A stretch of 64,000 nt of DNA from Pithys albifrons albifrons (GCF_047495875.1 NC_092473.1:15157733-15221732); one strand, 5' to 3'; positions 11,393-23,880 are shown, counted from the first letter of the stretch. The notes: generated by a model not told the origin, from the sequence alone. A program made the numbers and translations.

Positions 11393-12724
11393 GCTGGTTC
11401 CACCCCTCAGAGTTCCAGGGAAGTTTGGGAAGGATTGCAGAGATCCTTCTTGGTTCCAACAGCACTGGGACAATCCCAACCATCCTCTCAGAGTTCCAGG
11501 GAAGTTTGGGAAGGATTAGAGAGATCCCTCCTGGTTCCAACAGCACTGAGACAATCCCAGCCATCCTCTCAGAGTTCCAGGGAAGTTGGGGAAGGATTAG
11601 AGAGATCCCTCCTGGTTCCAACAGCACTGGGACAATCCCAGCCATCCTCTCAGAGTTCCAGGGAAGCTGGGGAAGGATTAGAGAGATCCCTCCTGGTTCC
11701 AACAGCACTGGGACAATCCCAGCCATCCTCTCAGGGTTCCAGGGAAGTTTGGGGAAGGATTGCAGAGATCCTTCCTGGTTCCAACAGCACTGGGACAATC
11801 CCAACCATCCACTCAGAGTTCCAGGGAAGTTTGGGAAGGAATGCAGAGATCCCTCCTGGTTCCAACAGCACTGAGACAATCCCAGCCATCCTCTCAGAGT
11901 TCCAGGGAAGTTGGGGAAGGATTAGAGAGATCCCTCCTGGTTCCAACAGCACTGGGACAATCCCAACCATCCACTCAGAGTTCCAGGGAAGTTTGGGAAG
12001 GATTAGAGAGATCCCTCCTGGTTCCAACAGCACTGGGACAATCCCAGCCATCCTCTCAGAGTTCCAGGGAAGTTTGGGAAGGAATGCAGAGATCCTTCTT
12101 GGTTCCAACAGCACTGGGACAATCCCAGCCATCCTCTCAGAGTTCCAGGGAAGTTTGGGGAAGGATTGCAGAGATCCCTCCAGTACTGGGACAATCCCAG
12201 CCATCCTCTCAGAGTTCCAGGGAAGTTGGGGAAGGATTAGAGAGATCCCTCCTGGTTCCAGCAGCACTGGGACAATCCCAGCCATCCTCTCAGAGTTCCA
12301 GGGCAGTTTGGGGAAGGATTAGAGAGATCCCTCCAGCACTGGGACAATCCCAACCATCCTCTCAGAGTTCCAGGGAAGTTTTTGGAAGGATTGCAGAGAT
12401 CCTTCCTGGTTCCAACAGCACTGGGACAATCCCAGCCATCCTCTCAGAGTTCCAGGGAAGTTGGGGAAGGATTAGAGAGATCCCTCCTGGTTCCAACAGC
12501 ACTGGGACAATCCCAACCATCCACTCAGAGTTCCAGGGAAGTTTGGGAAGGAATGCAGAGATCCCTCCTGGTTCCAACAGCACTGAGACAATCCCAGCCA
12601 TCCTCTCAGAGTTCCAGGGAAGTTGGGGAAGGATTAGAGAGATCCCTCCTGGTTCCAGCAGCACTGGGACAATCCCAGCCATCCTCTCAGAGTTCCAGGG
12701 CAGTTTGGGGAAGGATTAGAGAGG
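11393..12724 (+). repeat. 81-bp minisatellite
   Basis: About 16 units containing CTCTCAGAGTTCCAGGGAAG and CACTGGGACAATCCCAGCC, with two shortened units near 12,175 and 12,330. It ends abruptly inside a unit, where the 51-bp array begins. Confidence 0.94.
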
Positions 12725-13110
12725 GCTGGCAGGGCTTTGCCAAGGTGGGCACTGGGCACAGAATGGGCTCCAGGGGCTTGGGAGGGCTTTGCCAAGGTGG
12801 GCATCGGGCACAGGGTGGGCTCCAGGGGCTGGCAGGGCTTTGCCAAGGTGGGCACTGGGCACAGGGTGGGCTCCAGGGACTGGGAGGGCTTTGCCAAGGT
12901 GGGCACTGGGCACAGAGTGGGCTCCAGGGGCTGGCAGGGCTTTTCCAAGGTGGGCACTGGGCACAGAGTGGGCTCCATGGGCTGAGAGGGCTTTGCCAAG
13001 GTGGGCATCAGGCACAGGGTGGGCTCTGTGGGCTGTCAGGGCTTTGCCAAGTGGGGATCAGGCACGGAGTGGGCTCCAGGGGCTGGCAGGGCTTTGCCAA
13101 CCTCAGTGCT
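12725..13110 (+). repeat. 51-bp minisatellite derived from the CR1 3' end
   Basis: About 7.5 units containing GGGCTTTGCCAAGGTGGGCA and GGGCACAGGGTGGGCTCC. It is the same family and orientation as 34.67-35.63 kb and 57.62-58.13 kb. The last unit runs into CCAACCTCAGTGCTTCTTGG, resembling a CR1 terminus. Confidence 0.9.
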
Positions 13111-14224
13111 TCTTGGATTCTGAGGAAGAGCATGGTCAGTTTGGGCCATGCACACCCAGAAGGTTAAAGAACCCTCAGCTCTGTCCTGCAGGAGTGAGAG
13201 GGAACCTTTTTTATAAACCATTAATAAATTGAAAGACACGTTTTAATAAGTGGTAAATAAAGAGTATCAATTAAAAAATGACCTGTTCCTCCTCAGTGCT
13301 GGAGATGCCAAAGCATCCTGTAAAGGTGCAGACAAGCTGTGCCTTCAGAAGTGTGCACAGAGAGCTCTCCCTGATCAACTATTCATTAAACCATCTCTGA
13401 TTAGCATCTGATGAACTATTCATGAGAGCCCCTGCAAACACTCCTGCAATCCATTCGAATTTGCAATTATTTATCATTTGTAATGAGGGTTGTCATTCCT
13501 CTGCCACTCCCTCCTTTCCCAGTGCTCTGGGATTGCACAGACACTGGTAATGATCCCAATTATCCCTGGGAAAGCGGGAGAGATCCAAAGTCCTGCAAAG
13601 TTTGAGGGAGTAGCATTTTCCTGCTTTGGATTAAGATATTTATTTCCTATTAAAGAACCACATAGGAGGCTGGATTGTTGGGATGTGCTGCAGCACAGAG
13701 GGTTTATTAATTACACAACCTGATGTGGAGAAGGATTAAAGCACTAAATGAAGGCTCAGGTGAGGACGGTGCCCACTGAGATGCCAAGAGAATGGCTGAG
13801 CATGTCAGCCCTGGAGATCTCACTTTTCCTCCCAATATCTTCAGCAGAAATCCTATTTTATGTTTTCTTTCCATGGACTTGCAGAGAGTAGAGGGAGGAC
13901 CAAAGGCAGCAGCATTCCCAGCAGGGTGGGATTGATCCAGGTGGGATGATGAGGAGGGTCTTGTCAAGCCAATCCAGGAGAAATCTCCTGTTAGAGAATA
14001 AAATCCAGATCCTTTCAGGGCCTGAAGTTTTGGGGCTCTCAGAGCAGGTGATCAGGACTTGAGAGAGTGACCCAAGTTCTCCAGAGCCCTGAGGTGTGTC
14101 CTGCTCCCTCCCAGTGCTCAAGCTCAAGGTGGACCCTGACCTGTTAGTGCCCAACTCACTGTGGCCATTGACCAGTGGTGGCCCATCCTTGGCTGCTTTG
14201 GAGCCACATTCCAGACACAGCAAG
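13111..14224. other. Unique sequence, possible conserved noncoding DNA
   Basis: 13,360-13,490 is AT-rich and rich in ATTA/TAAT and ATTCATTA motifs; the rest is unremarkable. No exon recognised. Confidence 0.35.
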
Positions 14225-14480
14225 TGACAAGTGACAGGACAAGAGGAATCGGCCCCAAGTTGCCCCAGAGGAGGTTCAGGTTGGATATTAGGAAGAATTT
14301 CCCCATGGAAAGGGCTGTCCAGCCCTGGCACAGCTGCCCAGGGCAGGGTGGGGTCACCATGCCCAGGGGGGTTTGGGGGTGTGGGCCTTGGGTCAGTGGA
14401 GCCTTTGGCAGTGCTTGGCAATGGTTGGACTGGAGGAACTTGGGGGCCTTTTCCAGCCTTCCTGTGACTCTGAGCAACCC
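14225..14480 (+). mobile_element. Older CR1 3' fragment
   Basis: Plus strand: GACAGGACAAGAGGAATCGG, then GGATATTAGGAAGAATTTCC, then a 3' end GGGCCTTTTCCAGCCTTCCT. More diverged than the other CR1s, hence an older subfamily. Confidence 0.78.
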
Positions 14481-14662
14481 CCCAGTCAGTGAGTGGTGAC
14501 CCAAGTGTGACCTTCTCCAGGCAGCAGGGAAGTCACTGGTGTCCTCAGTGGCACCAGAAGTGCCCATGAGTCTCACCTGGTCTCAGGTGGGAGGGTTGGT
14601 GGGTCTGGAGCAGCCCCCAAGCTCTGGGTGCTCTCCTGGGCAGCCCCAGCACAAACAGCACT

Positions 14663-15265
14663 TAAAGACCCCTCTTGGGGCATTTGGAAAGCTCCAACAT
14701 GGGGTTCCAGCTGCTGGAGAGGGCTTTGGGAAGAGCCAGCATTCCATGGCCAGGTCTCTGCAGCTCTGGGCATTTGGAAAGCTCCAACATGGGGTTCCAG
14801 CTGCTCCTGCAGCTCTGGGCATTTGGAAAGCTCCAACATGGGGTTCCAGCTGCTCCTGCAGCTCTGGGCATTTGGAAAGCTCCCACATGGGGTTCTAGAG
14901 GTGTCCAGCTGTTGGAGGGGGGCTTTGGGAAGAGCCAGCATTCCATGGCCAGGTCTCTGCAGTTTGGAGCACTTGGAAAGCTCCAGCATGGGGTTCCAGC
15001 TCCTCCAGCTGCTGGAGAGGGCTTGGGAAGAGCCAGCATTCCATGGTCAGGCCCCTGCAGTTTGGAGCACTTGGAAAGCTCCAACATGGGGTTCCAGAGG
15101 TCTCCACCTGCTGGAGAGGGCTTTGGGAAGAGCCAGCATTCCATGGTCAAGTCTCTGCAGTTTGGAGCACTTGGAAAGCTCCAACATGGGGTTTCAGCTG
15201 CTCCAGCTGCTGGAGAGGGCTTGGGAAGAGCCAGCATTCCATGGCCAGGCCCCTGCAGCTCTGGG
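14663..15265 (+). repeat. Minisatellite, 49-bp and longer units
   Basis: Units share GGAAAGCTCCAACATGGGGT and GGGAAGAGCCAGCATTCC. Short (49-bp) and longer (about 85-100 bp) variants are interleaved, about 9 units. Confidence 0.9.
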
Positions 15266-15589
15266 TGTCCTGGGTGGGATCCGTCCCCAAGGCTGTTCCT
15301 TCTTCCCTCATTTCTTCTTCCATGGGATGCTTTTCCTCCTCACACTCCTTTCCCCCCCCTTCATTTAATGATATGTATTTTAAGGAAAACAAACCCCTGG
15401 AGTGACTGTAATTACCAGGAGTTTCTTGGCTCAGCAGCCTCCACCCCCCTCACCCCTGAGGTGCTGAGAACGTTTCTCCTCTTCTGAGACGCTCTGACCC
15501 CGATTTGATTTAATTGCTCTCCTGCAATAATTGAGCCCTTGCCACGAGCCAGTTTAAAGGGTCTGCCGTGTGATTTCCCCCCCCCAGCA
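15266..15589. other. Unique-looking sequence, no gene seen
   Basis: No recognised exon; some C-runs. Confidence 0.4.
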
Positions 15590-15668
15590 GGAGGATGAAC
15601 CCCATTAAGGATGAACCCCATCAAGGATTAACCCCATTAAGGATGAACCCCATTAAGGATGAACCCTG
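15590..15668 (+). repeat. Short tandem repeat, 18-bp units
   Basis: Five imperfect units of GGATGAACCCCATTAA and its variants. Confidence 0.85.
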
Positions 15669-16129
15669 AGCTGCACATCCACCACCTCCCCCAGGACACA
15701 ATCCCTGCTCTGCCACAAACCACCAGGAGTCTCCTCACCTTCCTCACACTTGGGACCTTTTTTTTTCCCAGGGCTGGGAATGTTTTCTGCTCTGTGCCTT
15801 CCTCTTCATCTTTGCCCCTCTCTGTCCCTCCCCAGCTCCTCCTGGGTGCCCACCCAACCATCTCCAGGGAAATATTTGGCAATCCATGGGATATTTTGGT
15901 CCGATGAACCTTCTTATTCAACTACTTCACAGTTAATTAAACCCCACAAAACCGAGGGGGTTGAATCCTTTGCTGTCTTAGTTTGGGTGGTGGGTAATTA
16001 GTCCTAAAGAAATATTGGGAGGCTGAGACTTAACCTGGGGCTAAGAAAAAGACCTTTAGATCTTGGGGCACGGCACTAACAAAGCCCTTTGGGGTCTGAA
16101 GGACATTGGAGAGGACCTGGATGTGCCAC
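15669..16129. other. Unique-looking sequence, no gene seen
   Basis: No exon or transposable element recognised. Confidence 0.4.
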
Positions 16130-17284
16130 AGACTTTTCTGGGGGAGCCCCAACACCTGGGGGAGCCCCAAGGTCTGGGGGAGCCTCAAGTTCTGGGGAAG
16201 TCTCAAGATCTGAGGGAGTCTCAAGTTCTAGGGGAGACCCAAGTCTGGGGGATCCTCAACATCTGGAGGAGCCTCAACATCTGGGAGAGCCCCAAGTTCT
16301 GGGAGACCCCCAAGATCTAAGGGAGCCCCAAGATCTGGAGGAACCCCAAATCTGAGAGACCCCCAAGATCTAAGGGAGCCCCAACATCTTGGGGAGCCCC
16401 AACATCTTGGGGAGCCCCAAGATCTAAAGGAGCCCCAACATCTGGGGGAGCTCCAACGTCTGGTGGAACCCAAGATGTGGAGGAGCCCCAAGATCTGGGG
16501 GAGCCTCAACATCTGGGGGAGCCCCAACATCTGAGGGAGCCTCAAGATCTGAGGGAGCCCCAACAACTGGATGAGCCCCAACATCTGGGGGAGCCCCAAC
16601 ATCTGGGGGAGCCACAAGATCTAAGAGATCCCCAAGATCTGGGGGAGCCCCAAGATCTGATGGAGCCTCGAAATCTGAGGGAGCCCCAAGGCCTGGGGGA
16701 GCCTCAACATCTGGGGGAGCCCCAACATCTGGGGGAGCCACAAGATCTAAGAGATCCCCAAGATCTGGGGGAGCCCCAAGATCTGATGGAGCCTTGAAAT
16801 CTGAGGGAGCCCCAAGGCCTGGGGGAGCCTCAAGATCTAGGGGAGCCCTAAGAACTAAGGAAGCTCCGAGATCTGGAGGAACCCCAAGATCTGGAGAAGC
16901 CCCAAATCTGGGAGGCCCCCAAGATCTAAGGGAGCCCCAAGATCTGAAGGAGCCCCAAGATCTGGGAGACACCCAAGATCTAAGGGAGCCCCAACATCTG
17001 GGGGAGCCCCAACATCTGAGGGAGCCTAAAGTTCTAGGGGAGCCCCAAATCTGGGGGAGCCTCAATATCTGGAGGAGCCCCAAGATCTAAGAGACCCCCA
17101 AGATCTAAGAGAGCCCCAAGATCTGTGGGAGCCTCGAAATCTGAGGGAGCCCCAAGGCCTGGGGGAGCCTCAATATCTAGGGGAGCCCTAAGATCTAAGG
17201 AAGCTCCGAGATCTGGAGGAACCCCAAGATCTGGAGAAGCCCCAAATCTGGGAGGCCCCCAAGATCTAAGGGAACCCCAAGATA
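16130..17284 (+). repeat. 18-bp minisatellite with higher-order structure
   Basis: About 64 units of GGGAGCCCCAAGATCTGG and variants (AACATCTGG). A block near 16,800-16,930 recurs almost unchanged near 17,150-17,275, and two shorter blocks also repeat, so units are arranged in higher-order repeats. Confidence 0.93.
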
Positions 17285-18365
17285 TCCTCCTGATCTCCCA
17301 TCTCAGCCTGTCCTGGTGCAGCCCAAGGCCATTTCCCCCGTGAGCTCCTACACGGATCCCTCCGGCCCTTTCCCAGCTGAGCTCCAGCTCCAGCTCTCTG
17401 AGGAAGGTTTTCCAGACTCCCTGGGAATTCAGATCTGTGGGTCAGATGTTCACCTTCAACCCACCTGGCAAGGAAAGAGCAGCAGCTTTAAAGAGATAAG
17501 GAAAAAAAAGGGGAAAGATGATCTTTGTTTGTCCGTGGGGAACCTCATCGAACTCAACGCTCGTTCAGCAGATCTCCCTGTCCCAGGAAAGTCGTCAAAG
17601 CTGTCAGATAATTTAGAGGTGAAAGATGTTGGGGACATCTTATTCCAAAGTTATTTCTCCATTTGGATTTAGTCCTTTGTCCCCCTTGTCCTCTGCAAAG
17701 AGCAAAGAGAGAAAATCCGGGAACAGGGAGGAGGGGGAGGAAATATCTGGAAGAGGAATCAGAAGATGAGAAAACATCCACCAGAACGGAGGTGGCTGAG
17801 CTCAGGAGGGACAAAAGAACCCTGAAAATTGGAAAATGGCTTTGCCAAACTTCCCCCTCCCAGAGGCAGTGCCTGAGGAAGGAGCTGGCAGGAAATCCTC
17901 TGCACGGAGGTGTGACATCAGTCAGGGCTGGTGGCCCTTCTCTGTGTGCTCCCCTGGGCTCCATCTGCTCAGGTCTGACCTTCCCTGAGGAGAAGACCTG
18001 GAGACACAGAGATTTTCTCCCCAGGTTTGTCCTCCTTTCATGGTCCAGAATGACTTTCCCAAATGGGGGTGAGAGGAGGAAGCCGTGCCAAGTGTTCTGT
18101 TCCACCACGGGGCACACCCAGGGCGGGCAGGGGAGGTCTTGCCTGTCACCACAGCAAGCCCAGCAAAGCCTCCCTGCCACCTCCAGCAGCTCCTGGGCTC
18201 AGGTGGGCCCAGCTGGAGAGGAGGGGAAAGCACAGAGGGGAAGGAGAAGTCCAGCTCTGAGCTGCAGATGGCAGTGCCCAGGATTCCTGGAAACCTGGGA
18301 CAATGAGAGCCAGCTGAAGGTCCTGGGAGCAGGATGGCATGGACAGCTGCCTCTGGGGTGGGATG
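17285..18365. other. Unique sequence, no gene recognised
   Basis: A long open frame exists around 17,663-18,580 plus strand, but its translation matches nothing I know and it runs into a CR1. I do not call it a gene. Confidence 0.4.
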
Positions 18366-19340
18366 GCACTGATGCACAGAATGTCCTGAGCTGGAAGGAC
18401 CCACAAGGACCATCCAGTCCAACCCTCAGCCCTCCACAGGCCCATCCCCAAGAGTCACCCCCTGTGCCCCAGAGCATCATCCAAACCCTCCTGGAGCTCT
18501 GGCAGCCTTGGGGCTGTGCCCACTGCCCTGGGGAGCCTGGGCAGTGCCCACCACCCTCTGGGGGAAGAACCTTGTCCTGAGATCCAACCTGACCCTGCCC
18601 TGGCACAGCTCCAGCCATTCCCTGTGCCCTGTCCCTGCCCTGGCACAGCTCCAGCCCTTCCCTGTGCCCTGTCCCTGCCCTGACACAGCTCCAGCCATTC
18701 CCTGGGTGCTGTCCCTGCCCTGGCACAGCTCCAGCCATTCCCTGTGCCCTGTCCCTGCCCTGGCACAGCTCCAGCCATTCCCTGGGTGCTGTCCCTGCCC
18801 TGGCACAGCTCCAGCCATTCCCTATGCCCTGTCCCTGCCCTGGCACAGCTCCAGCCCTTCCCTGTGCCCTGTCCCTGCCCTGGCACAGCTCCAGCCATTC
18901 CCTGGGTGCTGTCCCTGCCCTGACACAGCTCCAGCCATTCCCTGGGTGCTGTCCCTGCCCTGGCACAGCTCCAGCCATTCCCTGTGCCCTGTCCCTGCTC
19001 TGGCACAGCTCCAGCCATTCCCTGGGTGCTGTCCCTGCCCTGGCACAGCTCCAGCCCTTCCCTGTGCCCTGTCCCTGCCCTGGCACAGCTCCAGCCATTC
19101 CCTGGGTGCTGCCCCTGCCCTGGCACAGCTCCAGCCATTCCCTGCTCCCATCACTGACCCTCAGTGTCCTCTCCTCCAGCTGAGCCCACCTAGTGCCCTC
19201 AGCCTCTCCCCCCGTGGCCCCTCAGACCCTTCAGAGCCTTCCAACAGCTTTAACTCTTCCTGGCCTTGTGGGACATTCCCAGGAGCACAATGTCCTCCAG
19301 GGCTTTTGGCTCACTGTGTCCTCTGGAAGGTCTCTGTGTC
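18366..19340 (-). mobile_element. CR1 with an internal expanded array
   Basis: Minus-strand CR1. GAGCTGGAAGGACCCACAAG starts its 3' end at 18,390, it continues to 18,589, is interrupted by the 40-bp array, and resumes with CTGAGCCCACCTAGTGCCCT after 19,145. The array unit itself is CR1 sequence. Confidence 0.8.
18589..19145 (-). repeat. 40-bp minisatellite inside CR1
   Basis: About 14 units built on CTGGCACAGCTCCAGCCATT. Two endings alternate (CCCTGTGCCCTGTCC and CCCTGGGTGCTGTCC). The unit matches the CR1 UTR segment at the array edge. Confidence 0.93.
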
Positions 19341-19359
19341 ACCCCCCGAGGCCCCAGGT

Positions 19360-19806
19360 GGGGACAGCCCCACCTTGGGACAGCCCCACCTTGGGACAGC
19401 CCCATCTTGGGACAACCCCACCTTGGGACAGCCCCACCCTGGGACAGCCCCACCTTGGGACAGCCCCACCTTGGGACAGCCCCACCTTGGGACAACCCCA
19501 CCTTGGGACAGCCCCACCTTGGGACAACCCCATCCTGGGACAGCCCCATCTTGGGACAGCCCCACCTTGGGACAGCCCCACCTTGGGACAGCCCCACCCT
19601 GGGACAGCCCCACCTTGGGACCGCCCCACCTTGGGACAACCCCATCCTGGGACAGCCCCACCTTGGGACAGCCCCACCTTGGGACAGCCCCACTTTGGGA
19701 CAATCCTACCTTGGGACAGCCCCACTTTGGGACAACCCAATTTTGGGACAATCCCACCTTGGGACAACCCAATCTTGGGACAAGCCCACCTTGGGACAGC
19801 CCCACC
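19360..19806 (+). repeat. 16-bp minisatellite
   Basis: About 28 units of CCCCACCTTGGGACAG with variants (CCATCTTGG, ACAACC). Degenerate units (CCAATTTTGGGACAAT) cluster at the right end. Confidence 0.95.
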
Positions 19807-21829
19807 AACCATTGTCCTGCTGTTGCCCAAGCATGACTTTGCTACAACCAACAGTAAGACCACGGACCTGCAGACCCACGTGTGGGTTGAGTCAATGATT
19901 TTTCTGCTGTTAATTGAGGGAGTTGAAAGCCCGAGGAGCGGGAGCTGATTGATGAGGTGCTAATGAAGCCAAAGCTTGGCAGCCACTCTGGAGAGCTCAG
20001 CTCGGGTGTTTGGGAATGTGGAGCTTCTCTGCCAGCTGGAAAGACCCCAAGGGCAGGGCCCAAAGGCAAAGCTGGCCCCAGCCCTGCCAAGTGCCCCCCT
20101 GGCACATCTGGGCACACCAAGGCAGGTGGAACTTGGCCAAGGGGGGCTCCAACCCTGCACTGTTTCCATTCATTTGTCCACTCTTCTCATCTGTTGTGAA
20201 ATCCACGGTCACTCCAACCCCCTTCAGGTTCTCCGGGGCAATAACTGGGCAACACTCAGCATTTTTTCCCATTTTTTTTTAGGGAAATCTTCGTTGTTGT
20301 GGTTTCTCTGCCTTTAGAAAATCTCATTTATTAAAGCCCAGCCTGCTGAGAGGAGCTGATTGGACAAATCTCTCAGTTCCAAACCCTTCAGGGGGGGAAG
20401 GACCGAAGCTGTTGGAACAAGTCTGTGTTTTTTAAACACCAAATGGCTTTGGCTCGGGGTTCCAAATGAGTTGCAAACATGTAGGACAAAGCAAAGGGTC
20501 GATTTCACCTTAAATGAAGTGCCCGAAGCAGCCCCATCAAAGTGAAACGTGTTCTGCCATCACTTACCACGTTTTCACAGCCCCAGATTATTTATCTCAC
20601 ATTTGTTTTCATTCTCAGACCCTGCAAAGTCTCTGCTTTGGGGATCTGCCTTAATTGGAGGAGGATTTTTTGCAGCAGGTGCAATTGGGGTATTTTTCAA
20701 AGGTGCTGTTTGTTTTTAGTGCCAAGTCAATAAATCTGTTTTTTCTTCCCCTCTGTCTGCAGGATTGGCCTTTCCCAAATTCCCTCTTTGAGCTGGGAAG
20801 GGCTGAAAAGCCACTCTGGAGACTTTTTGGGGAGCAGAAGACAAGAAGTCACCAGTTTTGGGGACAGGGAGTGACAAATCAAGCTCTGGGGAGGTCAGGG
20901 CTGGTCGTCCCACCAGTCCCAGGAGGACACTGGGAGGTGACCTGGTTATATCCAGGAAGGGGTTTAGTTCAGGAACTCTGACTAAATTTCCTTCTAAATA
21001 TTACCTGAAATGTTACTTGACTCCAATTCACTGAGGACAACGTGTTGACCTTCTCAAGGTTAATGGCAAGATGGTTTACTTGATAAAAAATAATAAAAAA
21101 AATAAAGCAGCTGCAAGGCCAGATTGATTCTGGGGTTAATTATTTCTCTGGACAATACAAAATGTGTTTTGATGCATTTTCCAGGAGACCTGGGAAGGCA
21201 TTTCAGATGTTCCAGGCAGGGACCAGGAGCCTGAGCTGCTCCCAGCACATTTCTCACCCCTCAGCATTTCTTTCACTACAAAAACCTGCTACAAGAAGTC
21301 AATTTTCTGTGAAATTAGATGGGATCTGTTCCTTTTTCCCTGGGAAAAATCTTGGCAGCTGAGCCAAAACCTCACCCCAATCCAACGCCTGGAATCAGCT
21401 GTGCCAACTCCCTCAGCTCTGCCTGCCCTGAAACCCTTGGCAGGGGCCCCACAGCGCCTCATTAGCATATGCAAATGAACCTCTGCTTAATAATCACCGG
21501 GATTGCCTCGTAAAGACCCGGGGGAAGTCTGGGATAAGGAATGCAGATGATTTGGGTGGAAAAGAAGAGCCTGAGGTTGGTGGCTCAGCAGCTCAGGGGC
21601 AATCAAAGCTCATCTCGTTAATTCAGCTCCAAGGGTGGGCAGGGGCACCTCGGGGGGCACATCCAGACCTTCCCTGGGGCATCACCACACCTTGGAAATG
21701 CCCCCCAGGAGCAGATGATGCCTTTTCCAAGCAGGAATTCTCTGTTGCTGCAGGCTGGGGAAAACTGGGAGGAGAATTATCCTGGAGTGGTCCTGCAGCT
21801 CCTCCTGCTGCAGCTCAGGGAGGGCCTGG
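19807..21829. other. Longest unique stretch of the left half, no gene seen
   Basis: About 2 kb without tandem repeats. It includes an AT-rich block with an octamer ATGCAAAT at 21,469-21,476. No exon with splice signals and a recognisable product was found on either strand. Confidence 0.4.
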
Positions 21830-21915
21830 CACGGGGCACAGGGGTGGGCACGGGGTGGGCACAGGGGTGGGCACAGGGGTGGGCACAGGGGTGGGCACAG
21901 GGGTGGGCACAGGTC
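21830..21915 (+). repeat. 14-bp minisatellite
   Basis: Six units of GGGGTGGGCACAGG-type sequence; G-rich on the plus strand. Confidence 0.9.
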
Positions 21916-22075
21916 ATCCCAGGAAAGGGACTATCCAGTCCAGGTGGGAGAAATCCATCCCTGTCCAAGCAAGGCCCCAGGGGATGTGTCACCTCCACCC
22001 AACTCTTGGTGCTGAGCAGGACATGTTGGAGCCCAAACCCACCCGTTGCTCTCAAGTCAAGGGATTGCAAAGGAA

Positions 22076-22850
22076 ACTGTGGATGAGCTGCCACTAATCC
22101 ACAGGACCTCCTGGAAATCCATGGATTCCTGCTGGGATTGTGGATGAGCTGCCACCAGTCCATAGGACCTCATGGAAATCCATGGATTCCTGCTGGGATT
22201 GTGGATGAGCTGCCACCAATCCACAGGACCTCATGGAAATCCATGGATTTCTGCTGGGATTGCCCCCAATCCAGCTGGAGATTCCACCTCTTCTGACTGA
22301 TCCCAGCTCCTCATGGAAATCCCTGGATTCCTGCTGGGATTGCCCTCACCCAACTGGAGATTCCATGCCCTTCTGACTGGCCCCAGCTCCTCCTGGGAAT
22401 CCCTAGATTCCTGCTGGGATTGCCCCCACCCAACTGGAGATTCCACCTCTTCTGACTGATCCCAGCTTCTCCTGGGAATCCCTGGATTCCTGCTGGGATT
22501 GTCCCCAATCCAGCTGGAGATTCCACCCCTTCTGCCTGATCCCAGCTCCTCATATAAATCCCTGGATTCCTGCTGGGATTGTCCCCAATCCAGCTGGAGA
22601 TTCCACCCCTTCTGCCTGATCCCAGCTCCTCATATAAATCCCTGGATTCCTGCTGGGATTGTCCCCAATCCAGCTGGAGATTCCAGTCCCTTCTGCCTGG
22701 CCCCAGCTCCTCCTGGGAATCCCTGAATTCCTGCTGGGATTGCCCCCAATCCAGCTGGAGATTCCACCTCCTTCTGCCTGATCCCAGCTCCTCCTGGGAA
22801 TCCCTGGATTCCTGCTGGGATTGCCCCCAGTCCAGCCCCTTCTCACTGAC
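22076..22850 (+). repeat. 61-bp and 80-bp minisatellite
   Basis: The first three units are about 61 bp (GATGAGCTGCCACCAATCCA). Then about 8 units of about 70-80 bp share GGATTCCTGCTGGGATTG and CCAGCTGGAGATTCCACC. Two adjacent units carry the variant CTCATATAAATCC. Confidence 0.92.
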
Positions 22851-23880
22851 CCCAGCCCCTGTTTCCACTCCCAGTTTTCCAGGCTGTTTCTGGGCTCCAT
22901 CAGGAGCTTCCAGGAGCCAAAAGTGCTGTTTGTTTGGAGCTTGATCTCCGCCTGGCACCAGGACTGGCATTTCCAGCAGCAGCTCCAGCTTGAAGTGCAG
23001 GAAATGAGTTTATTTTTAGCCCAAGCACTCGCTGGGGGGTTGTTGGAAATGGATTTTTTTTGGCTGGGTGTTCTGTTGTTCAGGTAATGGAGGATGGAAT
23101 TTCCACTCTGCTTTTTAATACAGAACCTGAGCAGAGGGAACAGCCACTGAGTGGATCCAGGGAAGTTCATGCCCAGGTAAATCCCTCAGGCTGGGCAGGG
23201 TCCTGGGGATTGGAAAATTAAGATATCCAGGAGGTTTTCCAGCAGTAAATGAGTGTTGGGCTAAAGAGAAAAAACTCAGTTTTAATTTTGCCCCGTGGGA
23301 TTCGCCTTCTTTAGATCTTTCTGCTGAAAGCCTGAACAAAATTGAGGGAAAAGTCCAAATATTCTCATGGAAATGTTGGGTTTTCCAGCTTGAAAATCAA
23401 CCCCAGATCAGGATGACAGAAAAACACCACCCAGCCCTGAGCAACTCTGCCCTTGTCTCCAGAAATCTGGGGCTGGGCTGGGTCTAAGGATGAGCAGAAC
23501 TGACCAGCCAAGGGGTCTGGTCTTTCTTTCTCCTCTTTGGGACCAGGGTTTTGGTGGGTTGAAGCTGTTCCTGTCCTGCTGTCCCTGAGAAATTCCCACT
23601 CTCCCAGTGCCAGCAGCTCTGGGGACTGGGATGGGAAGGTCACCTGGGCACAACCAACACTCAGGAGTTTGTAAAGGTTTGTCATGAGGGTCCTTTTGGG
23701 GTGGAAAAGGGAGAGAGGACTTTGGGGGAGAGGGGACAGGATTTTTGGGGAGTGGGTTGGCAGAGAACTGGCAGGATTGGTAACAATGAGAGTTAAAGCT
23801 GGAACCCTCCTGCCCATCCCTCTGACAGCTCAGGGCAGGGGAAAGGACCCCCCTGTGCCCAGCTCTGTCCCCTGTCCCAG
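22851..23880. other. Unique-looking sequence, no gene seen
   Basis: No exon or transposable element recognised. Confidence 0.4.

Noticed and set aside
17663..18580. 305-codon plus-strand frame
   Set aside because: Resembles no known protein and ends inside a CR1 element. It is likely chance in GC-rich DNA.
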